A stretch of DNA of 64,000 nucleotides from the NCBI GenBank assembly GCA_021437785.1, contig JAILYB010000132.1:496001-560000 (forward strand). The letters are read 5' to 3'. Under the pieces are notes generated by a model. It worked only from the letters and a program-made list of their open reading frames with translations, had not been told where the DNA came from and did not search any database. Source of the DNA: Rhodomyrtus psidioides (lineage: Eukaryota; Streptophyta; Magnoliopsida; Myrtales; Myrtaceae). This document shows positions 34,171 to 46,105 of the stretch, piece after piece; position 1 is the first letter of the stretch; each line of letters opens with the position of its first letter. Position numbers and translations under genes: made by a program.

Positions 34171-36720
34171 TACGGGGTTCTAGTACAAATCGTTCCTCAC
34201 GGGGTTCATGGCCATCCTGAATATCGATCGATGCTAGCTCGCAAATCATGCCACGAACCAATCCCTGGTTAACTTCAGGGTGATCCTATGGTTGACTTAC
34301 AGCTGAGTCAGATCAACCCAAATCGATTCATGCTTGATTTCAGATCGCCACACAGTCGAACCTTAATCAGCACAGCCAATTGGTAAATCAGGCCATCATC
34401 CACGTTGAGAGCAACTTCTAAACTCTCGGTGGCTTCCTTAACCCTTGGTCGTTGCTTGCGAACAGTTCGAGTCTTAAGCTTAGGTCGATCCTAGATCTCG
34501 GGGCATCACTTTCATACCAACTGAATCTCTTCACCCTGTTAAAGCCTGCACCTGTATCATCAATCTGCTTACTGCATTCCAAACTGAGTCACTTATCTCT
34601 TGACCTCTTTGAAGTTTCATTACCACTCCATTGTGATATTTTCCCACCTTTACTATAGAAATCCTAACGACAGCAGCAGTCCACTAGGCTTGTAATACTG
34701 CGTTTTGACCTATCGATATGTTAGCTCTTCGCCACAAGCTTGGCCATATCAATCTTTCTACTAATCCCTTAGTGACCTTATCTTTAAATCTTGGTGCCTC
34801 CTCAAGCTATTCGAACTAGCACTGAAACTACTGTGGTGAGTTCTGATCAACTTTTTGTTTTACCAAGAGCAAGACCTTTATGGTCGTTGTTCCAAGAAAT
34901 CACGTGGTCCTACGATGCTTCCGATGCGCCACTCTGATAACTAGCCAACCTTAATTGCCACATCTCGCAATCTTAATCTTATTCAGGGGTATCTCCAATC
35001 TCAATAATCCATACATCCAACTGGTGGTCCTATCACATCGTCCATCCTTAGACTTTATTCCGAACTTTCCTTGTTTGTCTTCGCTGTCCTTGTTCTATGC
35101 ACATGTCTAAGGCTTCATTAATTACCATCCCCAGGCCGTGTACACTTCACCATGACCTTATTAAGTTACTAGTCGACTGAACCATACGGGCCTCAAGTCA
35201 TCCCAAGACTGCCTTTGACATACTGTAAGATCTTCTCAAATTTTACGAAGTACATAAGTCTTACTAACCCATGACATCTCAATTCATCCACAATCTTCTG
35301 TTCTTCACACGAAACACAATACAATGTATTCACCACATGTTCTTCACTTTGAAATCCCAGTTTAAACACGTGTAGTGGAAGGCTTTCATCGTCACTCATC
35401 ACCTAATACCTATCCTCACATCAATTCTTATCAGTTCGAAACTTTCGACTTCCCGAGGGACCATTACATCTTAAAGATCATTCTCTTAATCTTCACTCGC
35501 TTTCTTGCGAGTATCGATCATATCACATAATTCTAGCTTTCACAACCCACCCATACAAGTCGCCTCATTACCAAACCGTACTGACAAGTCTAGTCCACCT
35601 ATAACTTCCTTTCACAAAATCTCTATAACTCGCTGAACTTAAGAAGTTTCAAACACTTGTCGATATCAGCGGTCTTGGTCAATCCATGACCAGCTTAATC
35701 TTAGTCGAACCCATGGATACTCTATTACCAAAAATTACATGCCCTACGAACAACACGAGTTTAACCAAAACTCGTACTTAATAAACTTGATAGTCACTTA
35801 TACCCTCTTTGGGTCTTCGATCGAATGCTACTCACTATCATCCAAATTCCTCAAGTACGCAGAATGTCGCTTATGGACGCATCACCAATCGCTCCAAATA
35901 TTTTTCTCGATCATTCTACTCATCGGACCTATAAGAGTGACATGGGTTTTCATCCGACCGAACGACATCAATGTAAGCTCATAGAGTCCTTAACGTGCCT
36001 TGAATATCGTTCCTGACACACTATCATTCCTGATCCTCAACTGATTGAATCGTTTACAATCGATACTTAACTTCAACGACATTTCTCCTTTCCTCATGAG
36101 CACATATGTACCTCCCATAGCGGCAAATTAGGGCGGACAAACCCGTTGTCCAGCATATCACACCTTGGCACCTTGAAGTTCTTAAGCTTCAACGAACTAT
36201 CCTCTATGGCGCCTTGAAGATCAAATCCATTTTAGGGTTAACTCCGCTACAAACTCCATTTTTCCCTTTTGGCTGCAGTCCTTGCAACTCCCGAAGAAAG
36301 ACATCAGAAAGTTCATGTGTGACCGCAATGTCTCTCACCCTCAGTTCCTCAGCTACCAATTCAAACACGAACGTCCAATAACTTAATAATCACCCGCCAG
36401 CAGACTAGTCGCCTTAGGCGACGAAGCCAAACAAGTCGAGGCTTCTCCTCGATTAACATAAAACTCAGAACTAACTAACCTGACGGGATAAAACTCAACG
36501 GTTTGTAATAACATCCATCACCGATCCCAGACAATCCATATCCATAACAACCTCAAGGTTACACGCCTTCAGAATGATCACCCTATCCTCGTCTTTTGCA
36601 AGCTTAATAATCAGTATACCCTTAAAACTTCTTACAACAAGCAATACCTTATCCTTTAGTAGCGTCGAAATCCTAACTACCACTCTCAACGATCCCAAAC
36701 TCAGCTCAAACACATTAACA
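34171..36720 (-). pseudogene. Element A protease, RT, RNase H and integrase N-terminus, heavily decayed
   Basis: Read on the minus strand: a protease-like stretch at 36713-36495 (MDMDCLGSVMDVI), the linker to RT near 36355-36260 (HELSDVFLRELQGLQP), an RT fragment near 36110-35950 (LSIDC, then QLRIRND, YELTLMSFG), the later part of RT near 35745-35580 (FFGHVIFGNRVSM, then NFLSS.SYRDFV) and a stretch at 35402-35193 before the integrase. Between LSIDC and QLRIRND a block of RT including the first catalytic region is gone. Gag is missing: only about 240 bases separate the primer site from the protease. 34171-35190 should be integrase by position but is too decayed for me to read motif by motif. 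Confidence 0.7.
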
Positions 36721-36950
36721 ATCTACACTCCCGACAGGTACCATACGGGGTTCTGTCCACCCCAACGTAATACCACTGTGAGCTCAGGCATATAGCCTCA
36801 AAACTTGCGCAAAGAACACGTGCGCATACTCGAACACTTAAAGGTACAAATAACAGTCACATGCACAATAGTTAAATTCCTACTAACTATCCCAAATCCC
36901 AACGCTCCTTATTACTTCAGGCCAATGACCAGATGGATCAGGCTGACCTC

Positions 36951-36962
36951 GCTCTGATACCA
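36951..36962 (-). other. Primer-binding site of element A (tRNA-Met type)
   Basis: The minus strand reads TGGTATCAGAGC, preceded by a 13-base gap from the LTR end. The gap is longer than the few bases usual for these elements. Confidence 0.75.
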
Positions 36963-36975
36963 CCTTAAGCGGGGA

Positions 36976-37170
36976 TGTCACGCCCCGACTCTCGAGCCCG
37001 CGACATCCCTTGCCAAATCGCCACGAGGTCATAGAGATAGCGTCCCAGGCATACTATCGACCTACCATTAACTTACGCATGCGGAAAACGTTTTCACTCC
37101 CTAACACAAAAAACAAACAAGGATAGAAAAGTAGGTAGTCATAACAATCATTCAAAAACAACCCTTTACA
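36976..37170 (-). repeat. Element A 5' LTR remnant
   Basis: The last 195 bp of the LTR, ending on the minus strand in GGGGCGTGACA. Its other side is cut at 37170, where sequence of element D begins. The 21 bases 37150-37170 equal the first 21 bases of the window. Confidence 0.75.
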
Positions 37171-37238
37171 CTCGGATCACGCTTGCACTTTGGATTGTTG
37201 TTTCTGTCTCTCCTCCTCTTCAGTCCATCATGGTTCTT

Positions 37239-37246
37239 CTTTTATA
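37239..37246 (-). promoter_or_regulatory. TATA box in element D LTR
   Basis: The minus strand reads TATAAAAG in the context GGGAGTATAAAAGAAGAA, the same as in element E. Confidence 0.65.
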
Positions 37247-37737
37247 CTCCCATGCCTCCACACTAGCCGTTGGATGCCTGGCCAAGGGATTGCTCTTCAA
37301 TCCTTGATTGGACGCCATCAATCGTGATTGAACGAGACTGTATCTCTAGAAGATATGTAGATTGTTGAGGAAGATATTAAACCCTTATGATTCAGATGCC
37401 CATACAACTAAATCTCCAGTTTCCAGTAGTGTGGTAAGTCCGTGATGGTTCCCGAAAGAATATTCTTTAGAAGGTAATATCCCATTGTAGAAAGTTCCTT
37501 GATTGATTAGGAGGGACATCGGGGTAATCGAATTTCACAACCTCCATAAGGAACCTTGCTTTGATCAGCAACCTGCCATTCGTGGGTTTTCATGTTTTGG
37601 AAATGCAGAGACTGATCTTTCTTGGGTTTTGCCTTTCAAAAGATCTTTCCTAATTAGATCTGTTGAGTTGGAATAGTAATACAGAGATTTGATGTGGTTC
37701 ATCTGTCACTGTATGTAGATCGTCATAAGTACTTCCA

Positions 37738-38047
37738 TCTGACCCTTTGTCAGAAGTATTTCATCTGACCCTTCATCAGAAGCACTTCCATCTGATCCTT
37801 AGTCCAGAAGCACTCCATCTGATCCTTCATCAGAAGCACTTCCATTTGACCTTTCATCTAGAAGCACTCCATCTGATCCTTCGTCAGAAGCACTTCCATT
37901 TGACCCTTAGTCAGAAGCACTCCATCTGATCCTTCGTCAGAAGCACTTCCATTTGACCCTTAGTCAGAAGCACTTCATCTGACCCTTCGTCCAGAAGTAC
38001 TCCATTTGACCCTTCATCAGACGCACTTCCATCTGACCCTTCCTGAC
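37738..38047 (-). repeat. 27-bp minisatellite in element D LTR
   Basis: About a dozen units of the type GGGTCAGATGGAAGTGCTTC followed by TGA(C/T)GAA (minus strand). Each has GTCAGA and TCTGAC arms able to form a short hairpin. It lies in U3, upstream of the TATA box. Confidence 0.85.
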
Positions 38048-38161
38048 AGAAGTAGATCCACTCAACCTGCTGCTTACTCATTCTTTCTACATCACAAAAC
38101 ATTATACAACACTTTTTGATAGTTTTGGCAGAATCAAAACATGAGGAGAATTTTCACAACA

Positions 38162-38177
38162 ATCCCCCCCCCTTTTT
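38162..38177 (-). other. Polypurine tract of element D
   Basis: The minus strand reads five A then nine G and AT, directly before the LTR start. 38178-38548 between it and the third ORF is AT-rich 3' untranslated sequence with nothing else recognisable. Confidence 0.75.
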
Positions 38178-38548
38178 GATGGTGACAAAACTACAAAATC
38201 TAATGAACCATTGTATGTTAAGAAGTTGTTCAAAAAATGTAAACAAATAACATCACTCAATAGCTCATTCTGCAGGCAAACATAATCAGAAATCACAAAT
38301 AATAATGATATCTCACAAATAACATCCTGCATCATGGTAAAAATAAATCTCTCCCTTTTTGTCAACATCAAAAAAATGAAATGGATGGAGTCAATGTATA
38401 ACAAATAGAGGAAAATTGTTGCATAGCAAATGACAATTTTTTGCTTAAAAAGATTAAGAAGTGGAAAGTGGAGGCATTTTAGATGAAGAAGAAATATCTT
38501 CAGGCTCTGCATCAGCCTATACTGAAGAAGGTCTGACATATGCTTCTC

Positions 38549-40068
38549 CTATTCTTTGAGCATGACTCCTGACAGCTTGAGATGTAGGTAATGCTGAAGC
38601 TGCTCTGTCAATCCTGACCAGCGTGTAGTAGGCATGTGTGCAACCTCAGCACAAAACATTCTGCCATATAAGTCAATGAACTTCTCCAGATTGGTCACCT
38701 GACTTGCCATGCCATGCAACTTTCCATCAGCCTTCAATTCAAAGTTATACAGTTTCTGATCTAGCCTGGTTTCCATAACAGCCAGAGTCTGGATGAGAAT
38801 TTGTTGAAGATTCTTCATTTGCTGCTGAATTTTCACTTGTGGTGCTGTAGGAATTGGTTTTTGAGTGGTGGTGTCAATACTTTTTGTTGCTAAATTCTCC
38901 CTTTTAGATTGGGCTTTAGGAAAGGCATAGAAGCAAACACTTTTGTCAGAAATACATCAGAGGTTGCAGGCAAGGGCTCCCCCTAAGTTATAGCCTTCTT
39001 CCCTTTATCTCTTAAGCTAGGCACAGATTCTACATCTTCATCAATTTCCATTGGTATAGACGGAGCACTCGATAGTTGATCTTCTCGTGCAATTTCTGAT
39101 GCCAGGCTTGGAGCAACTCTATGGATTGTGAGTCGGGTAGAGGATATAGAATAAGCCTCAATGTCATCTGGCTCTGCCTCCTGCTCTTTTGAGACCAGCT
39201 GAGCTAGGACTTGTGCTAACAATTGTTCATGATTAAAATTGACAAGAGTATTGTCATATTCTATTTCATTCTCATTTCTGGCAGCATCCTCCTCTGTCCA
39301 TATTGTGAGGAATTCTTCCTCAATGAGATCACAAGTGTACACAACTTTTTCTTCTTGTTGTGTTTCAATTTCACCTCCTTCTTCGTCAATGCTTTCAGCA
39401 CCTTGATTCTCAGTGCCACGTTCTTCATCTGAAGCACCTTGAGACTGAGTAGCTGCAGAATCAGACTTTCTTGTTCCTTCTTCACTTTTCTCTGAGTTGT
39501 CTTCTTGTTGTTCCTTTACAGCCATAACCTTTCTCCTTTTTGGAGATTTCTGCTTTGAATCATCCTCGAATTCTACAATGACTGGTTCATTGTTCTTTGT
39601 CCTTCATCCAATATGAGTCATCTTGTATCCCATCTTGGTCACCATAGTTTCACCAGCAATCATCAGGGGGATATCTTGTTTGACAAGAGAGCCCAGACCT
39701 TCGATCTTGAAATGATCAATTATTCTGTAGATCATAGCAGTATAAGGTAATTGTTCCTTTAGCTTGAGAGCTGATCTGTACATGTGAAGTAGAACTGTGT
39801 AAGAAAAAGAAATCTTCTTTCCCTACAAGATGCCCCACAACAGTTTTGCCTCGTACTTCGAGATGTCTGTCTTAGAGGCTGCCTTGGGTCTGATACATTC
39901 AATGATTACCTTGTGCATCATGATGTGTTTCAAAGTAAAATCACTATATGCAATATGCGACTTCGATTCTCTTGAGAAGCTTGATTTGCTAGTTAAGAAG
40001 CAAAAAGCTTCTTCTCCAGTAACATCCAAGGGTGTGAAGGTCCTTTTTCTAGTTCCCATAATGGATGC
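38549..40068 (-). pseudogene. Element D third ORF, C-terminal part
   Basis: Pieces in different frames: 40068-39823, a stop-rich patch at 39822-39600, an acidic stretch (39525-38983, rich in Glu, Ser, Asp, Gln) and a C-terminal helical stretch (38836-38549, with LDQKL, VTNLEKFIDLYGR). All align by eye with the third ORF of element E. The ORF lies where SIRE-like elements carry an envelope-like gene, but I see no signal peptide or hydrophobic segment, so a function cannot be read from it. Element E is inserted at 40068/40069. Confidence 0.75.
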
Positions 40069-40197
40069 TGTTGTGGAAATTCTCCTATATTTTGATTCTG
40101 ACAAAACCTTCAAAAGATATTGTTTAATGAAATGTGATGCAGGAAGAATGAGTAAGCAGCAGGTTGAGTGATTCTAATTCTATCGCGCTGACTGAGG

Positions 40198-40381
40198 GTC
40201 AGATGGAAGTGCTTCTGACGAAGGGTCAGACGGAAGTGCTTCTGACGAAGGGTCAGAGGGAAGTGCTTCTAACGAAGGGTCAGACGGAAGTGCTTCTGAC
40301 GAAGGGTCAGATGGAAGTGCTTCTGACGTAGGGTCAGATGGAAGTACTTCTGACTAAGAGTCAGATGGATGTTCTCCTGAC
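40198..40381 (+). repeat. 27-bp minisatellite in element E 5' LTR
   Basis: Seven units built on GGGTCAGATGGAAGTGCTTC plus TGACGAA. The 3' LTR has six, one of them split by element F (49221-49289 and 51873-51965). Confidence 0.88.
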
Positions 40382-40826
40382 GATCCAAACAGTGACGGAT
40401 GGATCACATCAAATCTCCGTATTACCATTTCATGCCAACTGATCAAATTTCTCTTAGACGAATCTGAAGAAAGATCAGTTCCCTCATTTTACAAAACACG
40501 AAGACCCACGTATGGCAGGTTTCCGATCAAGGCAAGTGATATTCAATTATCCTGATATCCCATCTTGTCAATCAAGGGACTTTCTATAATAGGATATCAT
40601 CTTGTAAGGAATATATCATCGGGAATCAAATCAAACTTATCACACTTATGGAAGCTGGAGATTCAGTTGTATGGGCGACTAAATCAGAAGGGTTCAATGT
40701 CTTACCCAACGGTCTACATATCTTCTGAAGATACAGTCTCGTTCAATCACGATTGATGACGTCCAATCAATGATTGAAGAGCGATCCCTTGGCTGAAATC
40801 CAACGGCTAGTTCGGAGGCATGGGAG

Positions 40827-40834
40827 TATAAAAG
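40827..40834 (+). promoter_or_regulatory. TATA box in element E 5' LTR
   Basis: TATAAAAG in GGGAGTATAAAAGAAGAA; the 3' LTR has the same at 52411-52418. Confidence 0.7.
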
Positions 40835-41256
40835 AAGAATAATGTTCGACTAGAGAGTAAGCGTGCGAACAACAATCCAAAGTGCAAGAATAATTTGAGT
40901 TTCATCTGAGAGAGTATTCTGAGTATTCAAAATCCTTCACTGTGAAAATCTGTGTGAGAAGGAAACAAAACACTTGAGTGATTGTAATCTTCTTGATTCT
41001 TCATAGTGAAATCCAGCCAATCGGATGTCATCGTGGGAGAGTGGACGTAGGCTTGATCTAAGCCGAACCACTATAAATATCGTGTGCAATATCCTCTTCT
41101 CAAAACTCTTACCATTGTGTTTAGATTTTCTGCACACTGTTATACTGCTTTTGTTCCTAATCGTACACTGAACTCTATTCATTCCGCAAGAAATTTAAAT
41201 TTTGTTCAGAATCACCTATTCACCCCCCTCTAGGAGATATTGCTAGTTACATCAAT

Positions 41257-41268
41257 TGGTATCAGAGC
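41257..41268 (+). other. Primer-binding site of element E (tRNA-Met type)
   Basis: TGGTATCAGAGC, two bases after the LTR end. Confidence 0.9.
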
Positions 41269-41319
41269 AGGTTGCTCATTTTATGAAGTTTTTATTGACT
41301 TCAGAGTTAACGATCTACT

Positions 41320-42968
41320 ATGTCTAGCAATCACTCTTCAGGAACAAGCGATTCGCACTTTGCCAACAAGCCTCCATACTTTGATGGAAATGATTACAAT
41401 ATGTGGAGTAACAAGATGAAGTGGTTCTTCAAAGCCTATGATGATCTGATGTGGGATGTCGTTACAAATGGAATAGTTCCTGCAAATACTACAAATCCAA
41501 CCTCTGCTGACGGAGTAAATATTGTCACAACAATGACTGATGTTGAAAAGGCTAAAAGAAAAGGCCTTGATTCTAAAGCTGTCAATGCTCTCTTTTGTGC
41601 CTTATCTACTCCTCTTTATAATCGTGTCTCAGAGGAAGAATCATCTAAGGCAATATGGGATAGACTTCATGTTACCTTTCAAGGAAAAAATCGAGTGAAA
41701 GAAACAAAGCTCAGTATTTTACTGAGTGACTATGAAGCATTTGAAATGAAGCCTGATGAATCTATTGCAGCTATGATAGACAGGTTTCAGACTTTGGCAA
41801 GTGGACTTGCAAGACAAGGTGCACCTATTGCTGAACCAATGCAAGTCAGGAAGATACTACGTAGAATCACAGATGAATGGAATTACATCAAGCCATCAAT
41901 TCAAGAATGCCAAATAATTAGACCACTTTCGGTGGATGAGCTAGTCGGCACTTTGCAATCCTTTGAAACAGAACGAGCAAACAAAAAGGGAGAACAGAAA
42001 GGTAAAAAATCTATTGCCTTAAAAAGTCAAATTAATCAATGTTTTTCAGACACAGATGATGAAGATGAAGATGATGAAGAATTAGCCCCCATGGTCAAGA
42101 AATTTAGGAAGATGGCTCAGAAAGGAAGAAACATCAAAGGAAAGAAACCTTGGAAGAAGAGTGATGTAAAAATATCAAGCAACGACTCACAAGATAGCAA
42201 AGACGTGATTTGCTTCCACTGTAAGAAGGCAGGACATATCAAACCGAACTGCTCAGTTTTGAAGAAGGACAAACTCAAGTATGAGAAGTACAAGAAGGCT
42301 CTAAAGGCAGAAACTTTAAGTGATTCTGATGAAAGCGAAAATGATTATGCAAATATCTGTCTCATGGCCGAATCAGACTCAAGTTCAGATTCAGAAACTG
42401 ATGTATGTTCATCTGAACTCCCTGATGAAGTTATTGAATATATTGATGAATTGTGTAGAAACTACAAAGAACTCTTGAAAAAGTTTCTTGTTTGAAAAAG
42501 GAAAATGCTTCCTTAAAACAACAGAATTTGTCCCAAGAAGAAAAAATTGTTTTTCTACAACAAGAGTTTCACCAGATGAAAGAAAATCATGATTTAGTTT
42601 CAAAAGAAAATGCTTCCTTGAAAGAAAAAATTTCTACTATATCAAAAAAGTTTTCACAAAACTCAGTAACTCTGAATAGCATTATTTCAAAACAAATACC
42701 CTTCAATGATCGATATGGGTTAGGTTTTAAAAAGGAAAGTAGCCAAAGAAATATCTTTAAAACTGAATTTCGAAAACCAACGTTTTCCAATTACAAGCAT
42801 CATTTTCATAAGCATTTTACTAGATCATACATTCGACAACCGTGTGTGAATTGTGGTGATCCTGGCCATACTAAGGATTACTGCAAGAAAATTTGGAGAC
42901 CTATTAAAAGGTCAAAATATACTAACACAGAAGGACCCAAGAAAACATGGGTACCAAAGAAACAGTAA
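41320..42968 (+). pseudogene. gag: Element E gag (frameshifted)
   Basis: ATG at 41320 opens a 391-codon frame with a copia-type gag core of the UBN2 type (about residues 90-225: AIWDRLH, LSDYEAFEMKPDESI, LRRIT.EWN), an acidic stretch, and a CCHC knuckle CFHCKKAGHIKPNC (about 42212-42253). It ends at 42495 through a frame slip in an A/T-run area near 42468-42485. The continuing frame (42492-42968) is coiled-coil-like, then has a second knuckle CVNCGDPGHTKDYC (about 42842-42883) and stops at TAA 42966-42968. The protease frame after it is in the same phase. Two knuckles and a long gag are usual for SIRE-like elements. Confidence 0.85.
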
Positions 42969-43016
42969 GGTGGTTATCTATTTCAGGTACCAAAGAGAAG
43001 GAAGAACAAGTGGTTT

Positions 43017-46000
43017 ATGGATAGTGGTTGTTCAAGTCACATGACTGGAAACTCAGATGTATTTATATCCTTCTCAGATTGTGATGGAAGAAGCGTGTCG
43101 TTTGGAGGAAAGAACAAGGGAAAAGTGATCGGGAAAGGAAATGTAAAGATTGGAAATCTGACCGTTAAAGATGTCTCTCTAGTCAAAGGATTGAACTACA
43201 ACTTGATTTCTGTAAGTCAACTCTGTGACTCTGGATATGATATTCGGTTCCAAGATCTAAAATGCACAAGTATGAGCAAGGATAAGAAGCAATCCTTCAT
43301 GGGACGAAGGCATGGGAATATTTATCTTTTAGATATTAATGCTGACTGTGAACAAGCTAAATGTCTTATTTCTGTTAAGGATGAATCTGATCTTTGGCAC
43401 AGAAAGTTAGGTCATATTAGTGTAAAACATATTTCAAAGCTTTTCAAGAAGGGACTTGTTCGAGGACTACCTCAAACAAAATTTGAGAAAAGTGGACTAT
43501 GTCTGCATGCACACTGGGTAAGCAGGTAAGAAGTTCTTTTAAATCCTTAAATCAAGTTTCCACTAAGCGTTGTCTGCAGCTACTTCATATGGACATCTTC
43601 GGACCTAATAGAACTCTAAGCATTGGAGGTAAGAAATATTGCCTTGTCATAGTTGATGACTTCTCTAGATTTACATGGGTTTCATTTCTTGCTCACAAAA
43701 ATGAAGCTTTCATATCCTTCTCAAAATTTGCTAAAAGAATTCAAAATGAAAAGGGTTACACTATTTCCAATTTGAGAACGGATCATGGAGGCGATTTTGA
43801 GAATCAAAGTTTCTCAGATTTTTGCACTAAATTAGGAATTCAGCATAACTTCTCTGCACCTTATACTCCACAACAAAATGGGGTTGTAGAAAGGAAAAAC
43901 AGATCGTTGCAAGAAATGGCCAGAACTCTTCTTATAGAAAGTAAAATTGCCTCTAAATTTTGGGCTGAGGCCGTTTCAACAGCATGTTATATCTTAAATC
44001 GAATTTCCCTCAGACCTTTTTCTGAGAAAACTCCCTATGAATTTTTCAAAGAAAGAAAGCCTGATGTTGCATACCTTCATGTATTCGGTTGCAAATGCTT
44101 TATTCTAAAGAATGCTAATGATCGAGTTGGAAAGTTTGATGAAAGATCAGATGAAGGAATTTTCTTGGGATATTCAACAACAAGCAAAGCCTACAGAGTC
44201 TACAACAAGAACACTCGTACTGTTGAGGAATCAGTAAACATCAAGTTCGATGAGAGCAACCAGGATGATGAACCTGAATCCATTCAAATGCATACACCTC
44301 ATCAAGTCACGAACTCTTCAGCAGAATCAGATGTGAATTCGGAGAATGTTCAGAAGGAAACTTCCTCAGCTAAAGAAAGACCAGAAGATGATCAGAATGA
44401 ATCTACAATATCCTCAAATGATGGCCTTGACAAAAACTGGAAGCATAAGTCAAGTCATCCAAAGGAACTTATCATAGGCAGCATAAATGATGGCGTAAAA
44501 ACAAGATCCAAGTTCAAGCAAGCAATGAGCAACATCGCCTTGGTATCTGAATTGGAGCCAAAAAGGATTGAAGATGCATTAGAAGATGAAAACTGGATAA
44601 ATGCAATGCAGGAAGAGCTACATCAGTTCAAAGTCAACAATGTTTGGGAACTAGTAAAACGTCCCAAAAGTCGTCTAGTAATTAGAACAAAATGGGTATT
44701 CAGAAACAAACTTGATGACAAATGAAAAGTTGTGAGAAACAAAGCAAGACTTGTAGCAAAAGGATATTCTCAAGAAGAAGGAATAGACTATGATGAAACC
44801 TACGCACCGGTTGCCAGGTTAGAAGCCATTAGGCTACTTCTTGCTTATGCTTGTTACAATGACTTCAAACTTTTTCAGATGGACGTGAAAAGTGCCTTCC
44901 TAAACGGCCACATCAAAGAAGAGGTATATGTTGAACACCCTCCTGGCTTCGAAGAACCCAAAGAAAAGGATCTGGTATATGTCTTAAAAAATGCACTCTA
45001 TGGATTGAAACAAGCACCCCGCGCCTGGTATGAAAGGTTAAGTAACTTTTTATCTCAACACAGCTTCACTAAAGGTAATGTAGATACCACTCTTTTTATT
45101 CAAATAAAAGGTAAAGATATCCTTTTAGTTCAAATTTATGTTGATGATATTATATTCGGCTCCTCTAATGAACTTCTCTGCAAGAAATTCTCTAAAACAA
45201 TGCAAGATGAATTTGAGATGAGTATGATGGGAGAATTACGGTTCTTTCTTGGTCTTCAAATTCATCAATCTCAAAACGGAACCTTCATATTTCAAGAGAA
45301 GCATGCATTGGAAATAGTGAAGAAGTTTGGTATGGAGAATGGCAAGAAGACAGAAACTCCTATGTCTCGCTCTTCCAAATTAGATAAAGATGAAGATGGA
45401 AAGGAAGTCGATCCCAAACTATATCGGAGTATGATTGGATCATTACTCTATCTCACAGCATCAAGACCCGACATACTATATAGTGTCTGCTTATGTGCAA
45501 GATTTCAGTCAAGTCCAAGAGAATCACACCTATCAGCAGTCAAGAGAATAATCAAATACATAGGGACTTATCCCAACTATGGTTTGTGGTATCCTAAATC
45601 TTCTGATTTTATACTAAAGGGATATTCAGATGTAGATCTTGCAGGTTACAAAATTGATAGAAAAAGTACATCTGGAACCTGTCAGCTCATGGGAAACATG
45701 CTTGTCTCATGGTATTCAAAGAAGCAAAATACAGTGGCACTCAGTACAGCTGAAGTAGAATACGTATCTCTTGGAAGTTGCTGCACTCAAATACTTTGGC
45801 TAAAACAGCAGCTCAAAGACTATGGTGTTGAAGAATCAACTGTGGAAATCCTATGTGACAACACAAGTGCCATAAATCTCACAAAGAATCCTGTACTTCA
45901 CTCAAGAACAAAGCATATTGAGATCAAGCATCACTTCATACGTGATCATGTTCAAAACCGTGATGTCAACATTCAATACATTGATACGAAAAATCAACTT

Positions 46001-46084
46001 GCAGATATTTTCACTAAACCACTTGATAAACAGAGTTTTAATTTTATCAGAAATGAATTATCCATTATTAACCTTCCTTCTTAA
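43017..46084 (+). pseudogene. pol: Element E pol: protease, integrase, RT, RNase H (frameshift and stop)
   Basis: The copia order is visible. Protease MDSGCSSHM with the DSG triad at 43020-43028; the integrase zinc finger (W.RKLGHIS..H, then C..C) ends near 43529, where the frame slips near 43498. The next frame (43499-44725) has the integrase core with D, D and E in HMDIFGP, RTDHGGDF and NGVVERKNR. It ends at a TGA (44723-44725), and RT continues in the same phase from 44732 with YVDD at 45137-45148. RNase H (GYSDVDLAG, KSTSGTC, STAEVEY, H.IEIKHHFIR) runs to a TAA at 46082-46084. With the stop between gag and protease the element needs at least three rescue events, so this is a pseudogene. 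Confidence 0.9.
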
Positions 46085-46105
46085 GTATACCTTAGAACAT
46101 GGTAA

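Larger units (their letters stand above)
1..37170 (-). mobile_element. Element A: decayed Tekay/Del-like Ty3/gypsy element, split by elements B and C
   Basis: In element order on the minus strand: truncated 5' LTR (37170-36976), primer-binding site (36962-36951), decayed protease, RT and integrase (36720-34171, then 11165-10334, then 3789-3046), polypurine tract and a long 3' LTR (3033-1). The LTR ends read TGTGACGCCC and GGGGCGTGACA. The first 21 bases of the window equal 37150-37170, which ties the two LTRs together and gives an LTR of about 3.2 kb. Gag is missing. No target duplication can be tested because both outer ends are cut, one by the window and one by the junction with element D. 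The Tekay assignment comes from recognisable integrase C-terminal motifs and is by eye. Confidence 0.8.
37171..38161 (-). repeat. Element D 3' LTR (truncated)
   Basis: On the minus strand it starts TGTTGTGAAAATTC after the polypurine tract and follows the same plan as the LTR of E: a minisatellite, then a TATA box, then a transcribed part. It stops at 37171, about 350 bp short of what the LTR of E would predict, exactly where the cut LTR of element A starts. Confidence 0.85.
40069..41254 (+). repeat. Element E 5' LTR
   Basis: 1186 bp: start TGTTGTGG, minisatellite at 40198-40381, TATA box at 40827-40834, end ATTGCTAGTTACATCA just before the primer site. Confidence 0.93.
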
